From Oscillospiraceae bacterium (lineage in GTDB: Bacteria > Bacillota > Clostridia > Oscillospirales > Ruminococcaceae), in the NCBI GenBank assembly GCA_009777725.1, contig WRLG01000006.1, positions 53,845 through 117,844 of the forward strand: a DNA stretch of 64,000 nucleotides. The letters run 5' to 3'. Made by a program: the position numbers and the translations under genes. Numbering within the stretch: the first letter of the stretch is position 1; every line of letters begins with the position of its first letter. Of this stretch, positions 8,877 through 17,806 are shown piece by piece. The notes below the pieces were generated by a model. It did no database searches. It was not told the DNA's origin and worked only from the letters and a program-made list of their open reading frames with translations.

Positions 8877-8943
8877 GTGCTTCGTGGCAGAGCTTTGTTG
8901 TTAGTTAATGGTAATTTCTACAGGTTTATAAAGGGAGGTTGAT

Positions 8944-9849
8944 TTGTTGAAGAATGTTGCTCATGCAGATGTGCAAGCACCTCCAGTCTGCTTCATAAGC
9001 GACCAAGGTAGTTTTATGCCTGAAACTATGAATCCAAAGGGAAAAAAGAGTAATTCTACTTTCTTAGAGGTGAAAAGCGGAATATCGGTAGCTAAGAATG
9101 ACATATTACCCTCGGAGTTCCGCAATCAAATCATCTGCGGTGATTCTCTTGATATTATGAGAACTATTCCCGATGGCTCTATTGATATTGTCGTCACTTC
9201 ACCGCCATATAACTTGAAAAATTCCACGGGAAACGGCATGAAAGACGGGCGGGGCGGGAAATGGAAAAACGCCGAGCTTGTAAACGGCTATGCGGACTAT
9301 GATGATAATATGCCTCATGAGCTTTATGTTGAATGGCAACGCAAGTGTTTAACCGAGATGTTTCGCGTTATACCAGACAATGGAGCGATATTTTATAATC
9401 ACAAGTGGCGGGTTCAAAACGGTTTATTACAAGACAGGCAGGATATAGTGGAGGGGTTTCCTGTACGGCAGATTATTATTTGGAGACGGAGCGGCGGTAT
9501 TAACTTCAATGCAGGTTATTTTTTACCTACATACGAGGTAATTTATCTGATTGCGAAGCCTAAATTTAAGTTAGTATCGAAAGCTAATGCTTATGGTGAT
9601 GTTTGGGAATTTCCACAAGAAATGAAAAATGAACACCCTGCGCCATTTCCTGTTTCTTTAATTGACAGAATTATATCATCAACTTTTGCTAATACAGTTC
9701 TTGACCCATTTATGGGTTCTGGCACAACTGCTATTGCCGCACTTAACAATAAGCGTGATTATATTGGCATCGAACTTTCCTCTAAATACTGCAAAATGGC
9801 AACTAGCAGGATAAATGAATTTAAAAGGGGACTTTTGTATGAAAAATGA
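8944..9849 (+). CDS. site-specific DNA methyltransferase (N4-cytosine/N6-adenine, beta-type order)
   Basis: The 301-residue protein has the catalytic motif IV T-S-P-P-Y-N at residues 85-90 ahead of the SAM-binding motif I D-P-F-M-G-S-G-T-T at 254-262 near the C-terminus, the beta order of amino-methyltransferases. The SPPY form favours N4-cytosine or N6-adenine methylation. Two TTG codons (8944, 8947) follow GGGAGG; 8947 has the better spacing. The stop overlaps the next gene by 11 nt, giving a coupled modification-restriction pair inserted between argC and argJ. Confidence 0.9.
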   Translation: MLKNVAHADVQAPPVCFISDQGSFMPETMNPKGKKSNSTFLEVKSGISVAKNDILPSEFRNQIICGDSLDIMRTIPDGSIDIVVTSPPYNLKNSTGNGMKDGRGGKWKNAELVNGYADYDDNMPHELYVEWQRKCLTEMFRVIPDNGAIFYNHKWRVQNGLLQDRQDIVEGFPVRQIIIWRRSGGINFNAGYFLPTYEVIYLIAKPKFKLVSKANAYGDVWEFPQEMKNEHPAPFPVSLIDRIISSTFANTVLDPFMGSGTTAIAALNNKRDYIGIELSSKYCKMATSRINEFKRGLLYEK

Positions 9850-10948
9850 AGCGAATGAAATGTACTCTTTGATTGTAAGCTCCCCTTGGAGAAATGCGTA
9901 TTGGTTTGCAAGAATGTTATTAAATGGCGATAAATATGGCGGCATTGGTACCAAAAAGGAACGTCAACTGCTTGAATTGTCTGTCCGGCTTGAAGCGATT
10001 TTGACACAAGAATCGTTATCTGCACAAGAAAAAATAGAAATTTGCAAAAACTCTCTTTCCAAAGCGTTTTCAGAATTATTTAAACCTAATACAAAGGGGT
10101 GCTTACCCGCGTTACTTTTAGCGGAAGATGTCAGTGCCGAATTTGACACTATTGAAGATATTATTGTTTTTATTGTTTCAGTCAAATATATTGTTTCTTC
10201 AATGAATACGGCAATGGCGGCTGTTCCCTCTAATGACAGCGCGTTCTGCCACGAAACCGCAAGAATTATTCTTGATACCCTTGGCGAAACAGGGATTGGT
10301 AAGGTTATAAGCACTTGGGATAACTTAGGCGTGAAAGGTTGTCTTGATGTCGAAAGAAGCCTTGTTGTGTCAGAATTTACCAAACTTCGTAATATTCTTA
10401 AATCTACCGCTTTGACGCGGAATGAAAATGAAGAAAATATTGTTTTGACTGCCTTTGTGCAGGAGTTTGAGCGTAGATTAGGTCAGAAACGCAAAAACCG
10501 CGCAGGAAACAGTTTAGAAGATGTATCAACATTCTTGTTCGATTATTATAATTTCACATCATACCCGAAACCAGACCATTTTCAAACTGACATTGAGGTT
10601 GATAAATGGTTCAAGTGCAAAGATGGATGGACGATTGGCATTAGTTGTAAACGGACATTGCGTGAGAGGTGGAAACAAGTTTCAAGTGCAGACAGCCACG
10701 CCCTTTCTCGTTACAAAATTAAAGAAATATGGCATTTGACTACTTTTGACAAAGATTTAAGCGACGATAAAATCACAATGCTCGGGCAACAACGGCAGGT
10801 TTTTTACTTAAACGAAAATACCGAGAGGTATAAATCAGCCTCTTCTCATGTTGGAATGAAAGATTATGTTCGCCCATTATCACAATTCATTGCTGATATT
10901 CGCAAGGAGCAAGGCGGATTATTTAATTTAAGAAAGGTAGAAATTTAA
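9839..10948 (+). CDS. type II restriction endonuclease, candidate EcoRII-C-like PD-(D/E)XK enzyme
   Basis: From ATG 9839 (RBS AAGGGGAC) the product has 369 residues. The N-terminal two thirds are helical without a recognised fold. Near the C-terminus D-I-E (251-253) is followed by I-S-C-K-R-T-L-R-E-R-W-K-Q with K271 and R277. The K-to-R spacing of six and the following R-W-K-Q resemble the EcoRII catalytic core as I remember it. Coupling to a DNA methyltransferase supports a restriction role. Its stop codon directly abuts the argJ start codon, so the pair is probably co-transcribed with arginine genes. Confidence 0.75.
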   Translation: MKNEANEMYSLIVSSPWRNAYWFARMLLNGDKYGGIGTKKERQLLELSVRLEAILTQESLSAQEKIEICKNSLSKAFSELFKPNTKGCLPALLLAEDVSAEFDTIEDIIVFIVSVKYIVSSMNTAMAAVPSNDSAFCHETARIILDTLGETGIGKVISTWDNLGVKGCLDVERSLVVSEFTKLRNILKSTALTRNENEENIVLTAFVQEFERRLGQKRKNRAGNSLEDVSTFLFDYYNFTSYPKPDHFQTDIEVDKWFKCKDGWTIGISCKRTLRERWKQVSSADSHALSRYKIKEIWHLTTFDKDLSDDKITMLGQQRQVFYLNENTERYKSASSHVGMKDYVRPLSQFIADIRKEQGGLFNLRKVEI

Positions 10949-12220
10949 ATGAGCAATAGTTATAAAGTAATCATGGGCGGCATTTGTGCCGCAAAAGGAT
11001 TCAAAGCGGGCGGGGTTTATTGCGGAATCAAGCCGTCTCCTACTAAGGACGGCAATGACGGGGCTACCCCTGCTAAAAATGATTTGGGGCTGATTTTGTC
11101 TGATGTCCTTTGTAATGCGGCGGCGGTTTATACTAAAAATAAGTTTAAAGCCGCGCCGATTTATGTAACTCGCAGTCATATGGAGGAAACGGGCGGCAAA
11201 ATCCGAGCTGTTATTGTAAACTCTAAAAATGCGAACTGCTACCCTGTCGGCGGTAAGGATTCTTATGAAAAGGCTCTGAAAATGTGTGCATTAACTGCGG
11301 GTGCTGTCGGGGCTGAACCGGAGCAGGTGCTGGTTTCGTCAACCGGCGTAATCGGTCAGCCGCTTCCTATAGAGCGCATTGAAGAGGGAATGACAAGGCT
11401 TGTCGAGGGGCTTTCCTATACGGGCAACGAAGCCGCCGCAACCGCTATTATGACTACCGATACTTATAAAAAAGAGGTAGCAATCGAGTTTTCATTAGGC
11501 GGCAAGGTCTGCCGAATTGGCGGAATGGCTAAGGGTTCGGGAATGGCTCACCCCAATATGGCAACCGTTTTGGGATTTATTACGACAGATGTCGCCATAA
11601 ACTCCGAAATGCTCCAAAAGGCACTCAGCGAAAATGTTAATATTACTTTTAACTGCTTCTCTGTTGACGGTGATACTTCTACCAATGATATGGTAATCGC
11701 TATGTCGTCCGGGCTTGCGGGGAACGCCGAAATCGTCGCCGAGGGCGAGGATTATGACATTTTCAAAGAAATGCTCTTTACGGTAATGCGGGATTTGACT
11801 AGAATGCTTGCCAAAGACGGCGAGGGAGCAACCAAACTAATCGAATGTGTTTGTGAAAAAGCTCCCGCTCTTGACACTGCAATTGCAGTTGCCAAAAGTG
11901 TGATTAGCTCAAATTTATTCAAATGCGCTATCTTCGGCGAGGATGCCAACTGGGGTAGGATTCTCTGTGCTGTCGGCTATTCAGACGCTGATTTTGATGT
12001 TTCCGATGTAGATATTACCATATCATCGTGCAACGGCGAAATCATTGTTTGCCAAAACAGTGCGGGAGTTGATTTTTGCGAGGTTAAAGCAAAGGAAATC
12101 TTATCCGCCGATGAGATAGTCGTTACGGTATCGCTAAACCAAGGTGATTATTCCGGGACAGCTTACGGATGTGACTTGACTTATGATTATGTTAAGATTA
12201 ATGGGGATTACAGGAGTTAA
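10949..12220 (+). CDS. argJ: bifunctional ornithine acetyltransferase/N-acetylglutamate synthase
   Basis: The 423-residue protein carries the self-cleavage site N-M-A-T-V-L-G-F with nucleophile Thr206, so the precursor should split into alpha and beta chains. It also has the K-G-S-G-M-A-H-P segment and C-terminal G-C-D-L-T-Y-D-Y-V. ArgJ transfers the acetyl group from N-acetylornithine to glutamate, closing the acetyl cycle. The ATG follows the upstream restriction-gene TAA with no gap, and the RBS AGAAAGG lies inside that gene. Confidence 0.96.
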   Translation: MSNSYKVIMGGICAAKGFKAGGVYCGIKPSPTKDGNDGATPAKNDLGLILSDVLCNAAAVYTKNKFKAAPIYVTRSHMEETGGKIRAVIVNSKNANCYPVGGKDSYEKALKMCALTAGAVGAEPEQVLVSSTGVIGQPLPIERIEEGMTRLVEGLSYTGNEAAATAIMTTDTYKKEVAIEFSLGGKVCRIGGMAKGSGMAHPNMATVLGFITTDVAINSEMLQKALSENVNITFNCFSVDGDTSTNDMVIAMSSGLAGNAEIVAEGEDYDIFKEMLFTVMRDLTRMLAKDGEGATKLIECVCEKAPALDTAIAVAKSVISSNLFKCAIFGEDANWGRILCAVGYSDADFDVSDVDITISSCNGEIIVCQNSAGVDFCEVKAKEILSADEIVVTVSLNQGDYSGTAYGCDLTYDYVKINGDYRS

Positions 12221-12263
12221 CAATTAACAGTTAACAAATTCAAAGGATTTAAGGGAGTTTAAT

Positions 12264-12461
12264 ATGAACAGTTTTGAGGCAATTATTTTTATATTGCATT
12301 ACAGCATTTTCGCGCTGACGGTAGTGTTGTTTCTTTTGAAATTCCACAAAAAGCCTAAAATGAAGTATGTTTTATATCTGTCGGCGGTTTTATGGCTTAT
12401 GTTCGGGACTACGGATTTTATTATGGGAATGGTTAGGTTGGTGAGGTTTTTTAGTTTATAA
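12264..12461 (+). CDS. small two-helix membrane protein, unknown function
   Basis: A 65-residue product with AAGGGAG 9 nt before ATG. Residues about 5-25 and 35-58 are hydrophobic helices joined by a basic loop (K-F-H-K-K-P-K-M-K). No family is recognised. It follows argJ after a short TTAAC-type repeat and precedes a toxin-antitoxin pair. Confidence 0.6.
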   Translation: MNSFEAIIFILHYSIFALTVVLFLLKFHKKPKMKYVLYLSAVLWLMFGTTDFIMGMVRLVRFFSL

Positions 12462-12485
12462 TAGTATTGCGGAGGTGTGAATCAA

Positions 12486-12791
12486 TTGTCAAGAGCAACA
12501 AATAACCCTAAAGCGGTTAATATTAATGTTCGCTTGTTGCCCGATATTAAGAGAGAAGCGGAGCTGATATTTAGCCGCCATGGTCTTACCCTGCCGGAAG
12601 CGGTCATGCTGTTTATACACGAAGCTTGTCACTTCGGAGGAATTCCGTTTGATTTTAAGAGTTCGTATACTGATATTGAAGCCATGGATGCGCTAAATGA
12701 AGCCAAGCGTTTGATGAATGACCCAAACGCAAAAACATTCAAATCAATGGAAGAACTCATCTCCGATTTGGAGGATGAAGAGGATGACTGA
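12486..12791 (+). CDS. type II antitoxin, RelB/DinJ family
   Basis: A TTG start at 12486 is chosen because GGAGG (12471-12475) is 10 nt away; the upstream GTG at 12477 is too close. The 101-residue product has an N-terminal ribbon-helix-helix (V-N-I-N-V-R-L-L-P-D-I-K-R-E-A-E, then G-L-T-L-P-E-A-V-M-L-F) and an acidic C-terminal toxin-binding tail, as in DinJ/RelB. It overlaps the toxin gene by 8 nt. The pair should be autoregulated by the antitoxin. Confidence 0.85.
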   Translation: MSRATNNPKAVNINVRLLPDIKREAELIFSRHGLTLPEAVMLFIHEACHFGGIPFDFKSSYTDIEAMDALNEAKRLMNDPNAKTFKSMEELISDLEDEEDD

Positions 12792-13074
12792 AACAAAACG
12801 CAACATTAGGCGGACAACTCAATTTAAAAAAGAATATAAAAAATCCAAGAAGCAGGGCAAGGATATGACTTTAGTTTTAGACATAATTAATATGCTGGCA
12901 AACGATGAACCATTGCCCGAAAAACATTTCGACCACGCCCTAACAGGAAATTGGATTGGTTTTCGGGAATGCCATGTCAACCCTGACTGGTTATTAGTAT
13001 ATCAAAAACCGGACGATGGCGAGTTATTGCTTGTATTGACACGATTAACTTCACACAGCAATTTGAATTTTTAG
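12784..13074 (+). CDS. type II toxin, YafQ/RelE-family mRNA interferase
   Basis: From ATG 12784 the 96-residue protein shows the YafQ pattern: basic helix F-K-K-E-Y-K-K-S-K-K-Q-G, H-F-D-H-A-L-T-G-N-W-I-G-F-R-E-C-H-V, P-D-W-L-L-V-Y-Q and the terminal L-T-S-H-S-N-L. These include the conserved His, Asp-Trp and C-terminal His used for ribosome-dependent mRNA cleavage. It is translationally coupled to its antitoxin. Confidence 0.87.
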   Translation: MTETKRNIRRTTQFKKEYKKSKKQGKDMTLVLDIINMLANDEPLPEKHFDHALTGNWIGFRECHVNPDWLLVYQKPDDGELLLVLTRLTSHSNLNF

Positions 13075-13126
13075 TCTGCAACATATTCATATTTTAGCGG
13101 AATTAAAAAATTAGGAGTTGATTGGA

Positions 13127-14170
13127 ATGGATAAGAAAGCATTGAAGGCTTTTGCGGCGGCGATTGACGAGGAGGTTAATGCAGAAAATTTTGATGAGGC
13201 AACCAAATCAAAAATCAAAGAAGAATTAGGAGAGGTTATGAAAAAATTTGATGTACACAAGTTTTGGGTTGATACTATGAAAGAAACGGCTAAACATAAA
13301 GATATATCCAATATGTACGGCGTTGATATGTCTTTTGTTTTAGAGCTTGATTCAGATAATCTCAGCGAGGAAGATATAAGCCGAATAACTGCAATACTTG
13401 CCGCGATGAAAAAGAAAGAAGATGAAAAATATGCGGTTTACATGGAGCGGCAAAAAGCTAAGAGGGCAAGTTTGAATTTCTTGCCTATGAACTCAATCGA
13501 ACTCATATTTAATTACGGCAAAAGCCCTGCCCCGGTCGGCTCTAAATTCGGCGGCAAGCCCGATGTTTGCACTCAATTTGAATGGCCACACACTTTTTTT
13601 GACCCGGATAACGACCCCGAATATGAACCCGAACCGCTCACTTTCGCTTGCCAAATCAATTTAGAAGAAGCGGCGGCTTATGATAAAGACGGACTGCTCC
13701 CCAAAAGCGGTATGCTTTATTTTTTCATAAGTCCTTATGAAGATACCTGTTGGGAAGACGAGGGCAATATGTTTAGAGTTGTTTATCATAACGGTGATTT
13801 ATCAGAGCTTAAACCTTGCGAATTTCCGAAAAATTATTTAGAGGAATTTATATTCCCCGATACTTTGATTACTTTTAATAGTGTAGAAAGCCTTGCTGAA
13901 GAAGAGTATGATGAAGAGTGTGATGAAGACACAGGTGATGAAACCCGACACAAACTTTTGGGATATGCTGATTATATACAAAATGACATATTGGTTGGAT
14001 ATTTTGATGAGCCTTTGGAATGGACGCTTTTGTTTCAGCTTGACTATATTGATAGAAGTAACATTTATCTTATGTACGGCGACGGCGGCAAGGTATATTA
14101 CTACATAAAAAAATCAGATTTAGCTAAATGCGATTTCAGCAAAATTTATGTTGAGATACAGTGTTATTAG
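13127..14170 (+). CDS. YwqG-like DUF1963 protein
   Basis: From ATG 13127 (AGGAG 9 nt upstream) the product has 347 residues. The C-terminal two thirds match the YwqG/DUF1963 pattern (G-S-K-F-G-G-K-P-D, then L-T-F-A-C-Q-I-N-L, S-G-M-L-Y-F-F-I-S, and an L-L-F-Q-L-D-Y segment). The N-terminal 100 residues are charged and helical. Members of this family are uncharacterised and often sit near toxin or immunity genes. Here it lies between a TA pair and argB. Confidence 0.75.
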   Translation: MDKKALKAFAAAIDEEVNAENFDEATKSKIKEELGEVMKKFDVHKFWVDTMKETAKHKDISNMYGVDMSFVLELDSDNLSEEDISRITAILAAMKKKEDEKYAVYMERQKAKRASLNFLPMNSIELIFNYGKSPAPVGSKFGGKPDVCTQFEWPHTFFDPDNDPEYEPEPLTFACQINLEEAAAYDKDGLLPKSGMLYFFISPYEDTCWEDEGNMFRVVYHNGDLSELKPCEFPKNYLEEFIFPDTLITFNSVESLAEEEYDEECDEDTGDETRHKLLGYADYIQNDILVGYFDEPLEWTLLFQLDYIDRSNIYLMYGDGGKVYYYIKKSDLAKCDFSKIYVEIQCY

Positions 14171-14186
14171 GGAGGATTGAGATTTC

Positions 14187-15038
14187 ATGGATAACAAAAT
14201 CCGTTCGCAGGTGTTGATTGACGCTCTGCCTTATATTCAAAAATATTATAACAAAGTGGTTGTAGTCAAATACGGCGGCAACGCTATGACTAACGATGCT
14301 TTAAAAGATGCTGTAATGAGCGATATTGTGTTGCTTTCGCTTGTAGGCATTAAAGTTGTGCTTGTTCACGGGGGGGGACCCGAAATAGGCGAAATGCTGG
14401 GGAAATTAGGCATAGAGAGCAAATTCGTCAACGGCTTGCGGTATACGGACGAGGAGACCGCCGAGGTCGTAAACATGGTTTTGTCCGGCAAGGTTAACAA
14501 GGAGCTTGTACGCCACCTTTCGCTTCATAAGGGGAAAGCTTTGGGGCTTTGCGGCATTGACGGCGGTATGCTTACCGTTCATAAAATAGAGGGCGAGGAG
14601 GATATAGGCTTTGTCGGCGAGATTGATTCCGTAGACACTAAGCCCATCACGGAAGCCCTTAACGGCGGATATATCCCTGTCATAGCAACAGTTGCATGTG
14701 GTGAGGACGGACAGATTTTCAACATAAACGCCGACACTGCCGCCGCCAGAATAGCCGCCGAGCTGGGTGCTGAAAACCTCTTGCTTTTAACCGACATTGC
14801 CGGGCTCTTACGCGATAAGGACGACCCCTCTACGCTTATAAAAAAGGTCAACGTAAGTGAGGTTCCGTTCATGAAGCGGCAGGGTATTATATCGGGCGGT
14901 ATGCTGCCAAAAATAGATTGCTGCGTTGAAGCGGTAAGGCGGGGCGTTGTCAAAACCTGCATTATAGACGGCAGGGTGGAACACTCTATTCTGATTGAAT
15001 TGTTTACAAGCGAGGGGATTGGGACGCAGTTTAGTTAA
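14187..15038 (+). CDS. argB: acetylglutamate kinase
   Basis: The 283-residue protein has the amino-acid-kinase signatures V-V-V-K-Y-G-G-N-A-M at the N-terminus, H-G-G-G-P-E-I-G near residue 63, and a C-terminal G-G-M-L-P-K substrate/nucleotide segment. It phosphorylates N-acetylglutamate, step 2 of ornithine synthesis. It starts 16 nt after the DUF1963 stop with a GGGAGG RBS. Confidence 0.97.
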   Translation: MDNKIRSQVLIDALPYIQKYYNKVVVVKYGGNAMTNDALKDAVMSDIVLLSLVGIKVVLVHGGGPEIGEMLGKLGIESKFVNGLRYTDEETAEVVNMVLSGKVNKELVRHLSLHKGKALGLCGIDGGMLTVHKIEGEEDIGFVGEIDSVDTKPITEALNGGYIPVIATVACGEDGQIFNINADTAAARIAAELGAENLLLLTDIAGLLRDKDDPSTLIKKVNVSEVPFMKRQGIISGGMLPKIDCCVEAVRRGVVKTCIIDGRVEHSILIELFTSEGIGTQFS

Positions 15039-15082
15039 GAATTAGGAGTTAAGAGTTAGGAGTTAAGAGTTAGGAGTTTTAA
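15039..15082 (+). repeat. short tandem repeat downstream of argB
   Basis: About 2.5 copies of a 16-bp unit of the form agttaagagttaggag lie between the argB stop and the next gene. Each unit contains an AGGAG-like core, and the last one serves as RBS for the protease gene. Confidence 0.8.
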
Positions 15083-15085
15083 AAA

Positions 15086-15997
15086 ATGAAACCACAAAAA
15101 TCCCCCCAAAAAATAATCAAATTTATCTTACCCATTTTGTCAATCTTACTAATATTATCACTAATTATAAACATTATTTTTTTCACAAAACTCACAGGAA
15201 CTGTAACATTTTCAAATGCAAACTCAACACGGGATACTTATTTTACGGTTCACAATGTTAAGGCGGCGCATGAATTCGGGACGGGGCAGGGCGTTAAAGT
15301 CGGCGTGATGGATTGGGGATTCGGGGTTGGTACGCACCCTGAACTGTATGCAGATGCAATCAATTTCAGCAGGGAAAAATCTGCTCTTGACAGGGAGCAT
15401 CACGGGCTTTGGATGTCAAACGCACTTAGAGAAATTGCCCCCGATTGCGAGATTTATGCCCTTAGCACCACGGATAATGACGAAACCAAAATGGTTGATA
15501 ATATGGTCAAAGCGATTGATTGGGCTATAGACAACAACATTGATATTCTAACCTATTCAAATGCCGCCTTTTCGGAGAAAAACCGCCCGAAAGTTGACGA
15601 AGCGGTAAGCAAAGCCGCCCAGCACGGAATAATCACTACATTTATTCACTACGATAATCCGAGCAATTTTCTCCCCAATGGATTTTTTGAATTTAATCAT
15701 TACAACAGAGAGCCCGATATTAATATTTTGCATTATGACTACAATGTTTTGTTCCCGTTTTCCGGCATACCTCATCTATCCGTATCTTCAACTTCGCCTG
15801 TATTGGCAGGGTTTGTTGCTATACTTAAATCTGTAAACCCCGATTTATCGCCTAGTGAATATAAAAGTATTCTGATAGAAACTTCTTATAGTGCAGAGTT
15901 TTACGATGAGGGCTTCAACGCAACTTCCGTGATTCCTCGCATAGCAAATATAGAAAAAGCCGCCGCTTTGGCTGAAGAAATGAAGAAAGGTGAATAA
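15086..15997 (+). CDS. membrane-anchored subtilisin-like (S8) serine protease
   Basis: A 303-residue protein with one N-terminal transmembrane helix (about 10-33, N-in) and a compact subtilase domain: Asp76 in K-V-G-V-M-D-W-G, His106 in E-H-H-G-L-W-M, and Ser237 in S-S-T-S-P-V-L-A-G-F-V-A-I-L. All three triad residues are present, but the domain is only about 230 residues and the usual G-T-S-M-A-x-P is altered. The catalytic domain should face outside. The substrate is unknown. It lies between argB and small accessory genes. Confidence 0.8.
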   Translation: MKPQKSPQKIIKFILPILSILLILSLIINIIFFTKLTGTVTFSNANSTRDTYFTVHNVKAAHEFGTGQGVKVGVMDWGFGVGTHPELYADAINFSREKSALDREHHGLWMSNALREIAPDCEIYALSTTDNDETKMVDNMVKAIDWAIDNNIDILTYSNAAFSEKNRPKVDEAVSKAAQHGIITTFIHYDNPSNFLPNGFFEFNHYNREPDINILHYDYNVLFPFSGIPHLSVSSTSPVLAGFVAILKSVNPDLSPSEYKSILIETSYSAEFYDEGFNATSVIPRIANIEKAAALAEEMKKGE

Positions 15998-15998
15998 A

Positions 15999-16259
15999 AT
16001 GCCTACAATTTGCAGTTTTAGAGGTATAAAAATATACATGAATTGGAATGAACACAATCCTCCTCATTTTCATGCAAGGTATGGAGGCAACGAGGTTTCA
16101 ATCTTGATAAATGAAATTGAGGTTTATGCCGGAAGTTTTCCTAATAAGCAACTAAAAATGCTTTTAGGGTGGACGGCTTTGCACCAAGATGAGTTATTGG
16201 AAAATTGGAATCTTGCAGAACTTGGTGAGGACTTTTTTGATGTTGAACCGCTTAAATAG
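15999..16259 (+). CDS. DUF4160 domain protein
   Basis: An 86-residue protein starting 1 nt after the protease stop. It has the DUF4160 hallmark: I-C-S-F-R-G-I-K-I-Y-M-N-W-N-E-H followed by P-P-H-F-H-A-R-Y. Members usually pair with a DUF2442 protein, as here, in a toxin-antitoxin-like arrangement of unproven biochemistry. Confidence 0.85.
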   Translation: MPTICSFRGIKIYMNWNEHNPPHFHARYGGNEVSILINEIEVYAGSFPNKQLKMLLGWTALHQDELLENWNLAELGEDFFDVEPLK

Positions 16260-16270
16260 GAGGATTTTTT

Positions 16271-16594
16271 ATGGAAAATATATCTCAAATACCCATTGAG
16301 GTCGCTGAATATTTTGAACAAGGGCGGCGCAGGGCGGTAAAAGTAAATGCAAACGATGACTATACTTTAAATATTACATTTGATAATAATGAAGTCAGAA
16401 GATACAATATGCTCCAAAGCCTAAAAGGAAAGGTGTTTGAGCCGCTTAAAGATATGTCAAACTTCAAGCGAGTTTATATTGATGAATTTGGTTGCATTTC
16501 ATGGAAGCTAGCCAATATCGGCGGCAATAAAACCGCAACTAAAAAAATTGATTTATGCTCCGATAGCTGTTATATTTACAGCGAATCGCTGTAG
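16271..16594 (+). CDS. DUF2442 domain protein
   Basis: A 107-residue partner of the DUF4160 gene, 11 nt downstream with an AGGAGG RBS. It shows the DUF2442 pattern: Y-T-L-N-I-T-F-D-N-N-E-V-R-R-Y, then F-K-R-V-Y-I-D-E-F-G-C-I-S-W. Probably the antitoxin-like member of the pair (inference from genome context of the family). Confidence 0.85.
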   Translation: MENISQIPIEVAEYFEQGRRRAVKVNANDDYTLNITFDNNEVRRYNMLQSLKGKVFEPLKDMSNFKRVYIDEFGCISWKLANIGGNKTATKKIDLCSDSCYIYSESL

Positions 16595-16613
16595 CTAATG
16601 AAAGAGGTTCTCC

Positions 16614-17540
16614 ATGAAAAACCATCAAATATACCTATACGGCATGGTTACTAAAACCAACGGCTTTTTGCTCAGTAGCGATTTTCCTAAGGCTGATAAT
16701 TACTCTGAAATCAAAGAGCGATACACATTGCCCGGCGGCGAAACGGGGACGGCGGCGATTATTTTGGCAGCACTCGGCGGCGATGTTAAAATAGACGGCA
16801 ACCACCTCGGCAGATATACCAAGGATTTAACAGATCATTTTTACGGCAAAATCAGAGTTGATACCTCATCTTTGCATTATGACCCGAATTATGACGGCAT
16901 GGAAGAATTTGTCATGGTTGACAGCTCAACCCGCACCAACTTTTCCACTTTCGCTTCATTCCATGCGGACTATTGGGAGAGAGGAATTGTCCGCTGGAAT
17001 ACTCCACTTGAAGCTGACATTTGCACCGCTAAAGTTGCGGGGATTGACGCATTTTTCGGCAGGGAATCAAATCTTGCCGCCGAATATTGCCGCAAAAATA
17101 ATATCCCGTATGTTACAATTGATGAACGCCCCGATAACGAAGTCGTGAAATACGCAAGCACAGTCGTCATTTCAAGCGAATATATAAGAGACCATCTTGC
17201 GGATTATTACACGCCCGACAATGAAAAAGACGGCAAAATAAAACTGCTGAAAAAATTCGCCGAGCATACAGACGCACTCGTTATTATAACAGGCGGAGGA
17301 GGCACGACTTATTACGGCAGGGGCGATGCCATCAAAGAAATCAACGCATATAAAGTCAATGTTATAAGCACTTTAGGGGCGGGAGATACATTTAAGGCAG
17401 GTTGCATTTATTCCCTGTTTCATGGCTATGATGACGACAAAACCGTGAATTTCGCATCAGCTTTAGCGGCAATCGCTTGTACTAAGTTCCCGTTGGGTTT
17501 AAATCCGCCGAAGCTTAGCGAGGTGGAGAAGCTTATATAA
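16614..17540 (+). CDS. PfkB-family carbohydrate kinase
   Basis: The 308-residue protein has the PfkB/ribokinase C-terminal signature S-T-L-G-A-G-D-T-F-K-A-G with catalytic Asp, and an N-terminal G-G-E-T-G-T-A-A segment. It phosphorylates a sugar or nucleoside; the substrate cannot be assigned. It starts 19 nt after the DUF2442 gene. Confidence 0.85.
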   Translation: MKNHQIYLYGMVTKTNGFLLSSDFPKADNYSEIKERYTLPGGETGTAAIILAALGGDVKIDGNHLGRYTKDLTDHFYGKIRVDTSSLHYDPNYDGMEEFVMVDSSTRTNFSTFASFHADYWERGIVRWNTPLEADICTAKVAGIDAFFGRESNLAAEYCRKNNIPYVTIDERPDNEVVKYASTVVISSEYIRDHLADYYTPDNEKDGKIKLLKKFAEHTDALVIITGGGGTTYYGRGDAIKEINAYKVNVISTLGAGDTFKAGCIYSLFHGYDDDKTVNFASALAAIACTKFPLGLNPPKLSEVEKLI

Positions 17541-17557
17541 AAGGAGAGTGAAAAAAT

Positions 17558-17761
17558 ATGTTGTACTTAATTTTTGGAGTTTTAGTAGGTGTATTTGCTA
17601 TTTTTTGTTCAATAAAGGATTATGATTGGTTTATGGAGAGTAGAAAAGCCCGATTTATTGTTCGCTTATTAGGAAGAGAAGGAGCTAGGCTCTTTTACAT
17701 AATTTTAGGTATTTTGATAATAATCTTATCCTTGGGAGCTTATGCTAGCGGTCAATTGTAG
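17558..17761 (+). CDS. small two-helix membrane protein, Imm17-like
   Basis: A 67-residue protein with a clear AAAGGAG RBS. Two hydrophobic helices (3-20 and 45-62) flank a basic loop ending L-L-G-R-E-G-A-R-L-F-Y-I-I-L-G. That central motif recalls the Imm17 immunity-protein family, though I cannot run a search. No partner toxin is adjacent. Confidence 0.5.
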   Translation: MLYLIFGVLVGVFAIFCSIKDYDWFMESRKARFIVRLLGREGARLFYIILGILIIILSLGAYASGQL

Positions 17762-17806
17762 TTTAAGGATTAATATAATCTTTAGTAGGATGGTGACGAC
17801 AAATAC

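Noticed and set aside
15039..15082. Tandem agttaagagttaggag units as a regulatory operator array for arg genes
   Set aside because: Few short imperfect copies without dyad symmetry, lying after argB rather than at a promoter; more likely replication slippage around an RBS.
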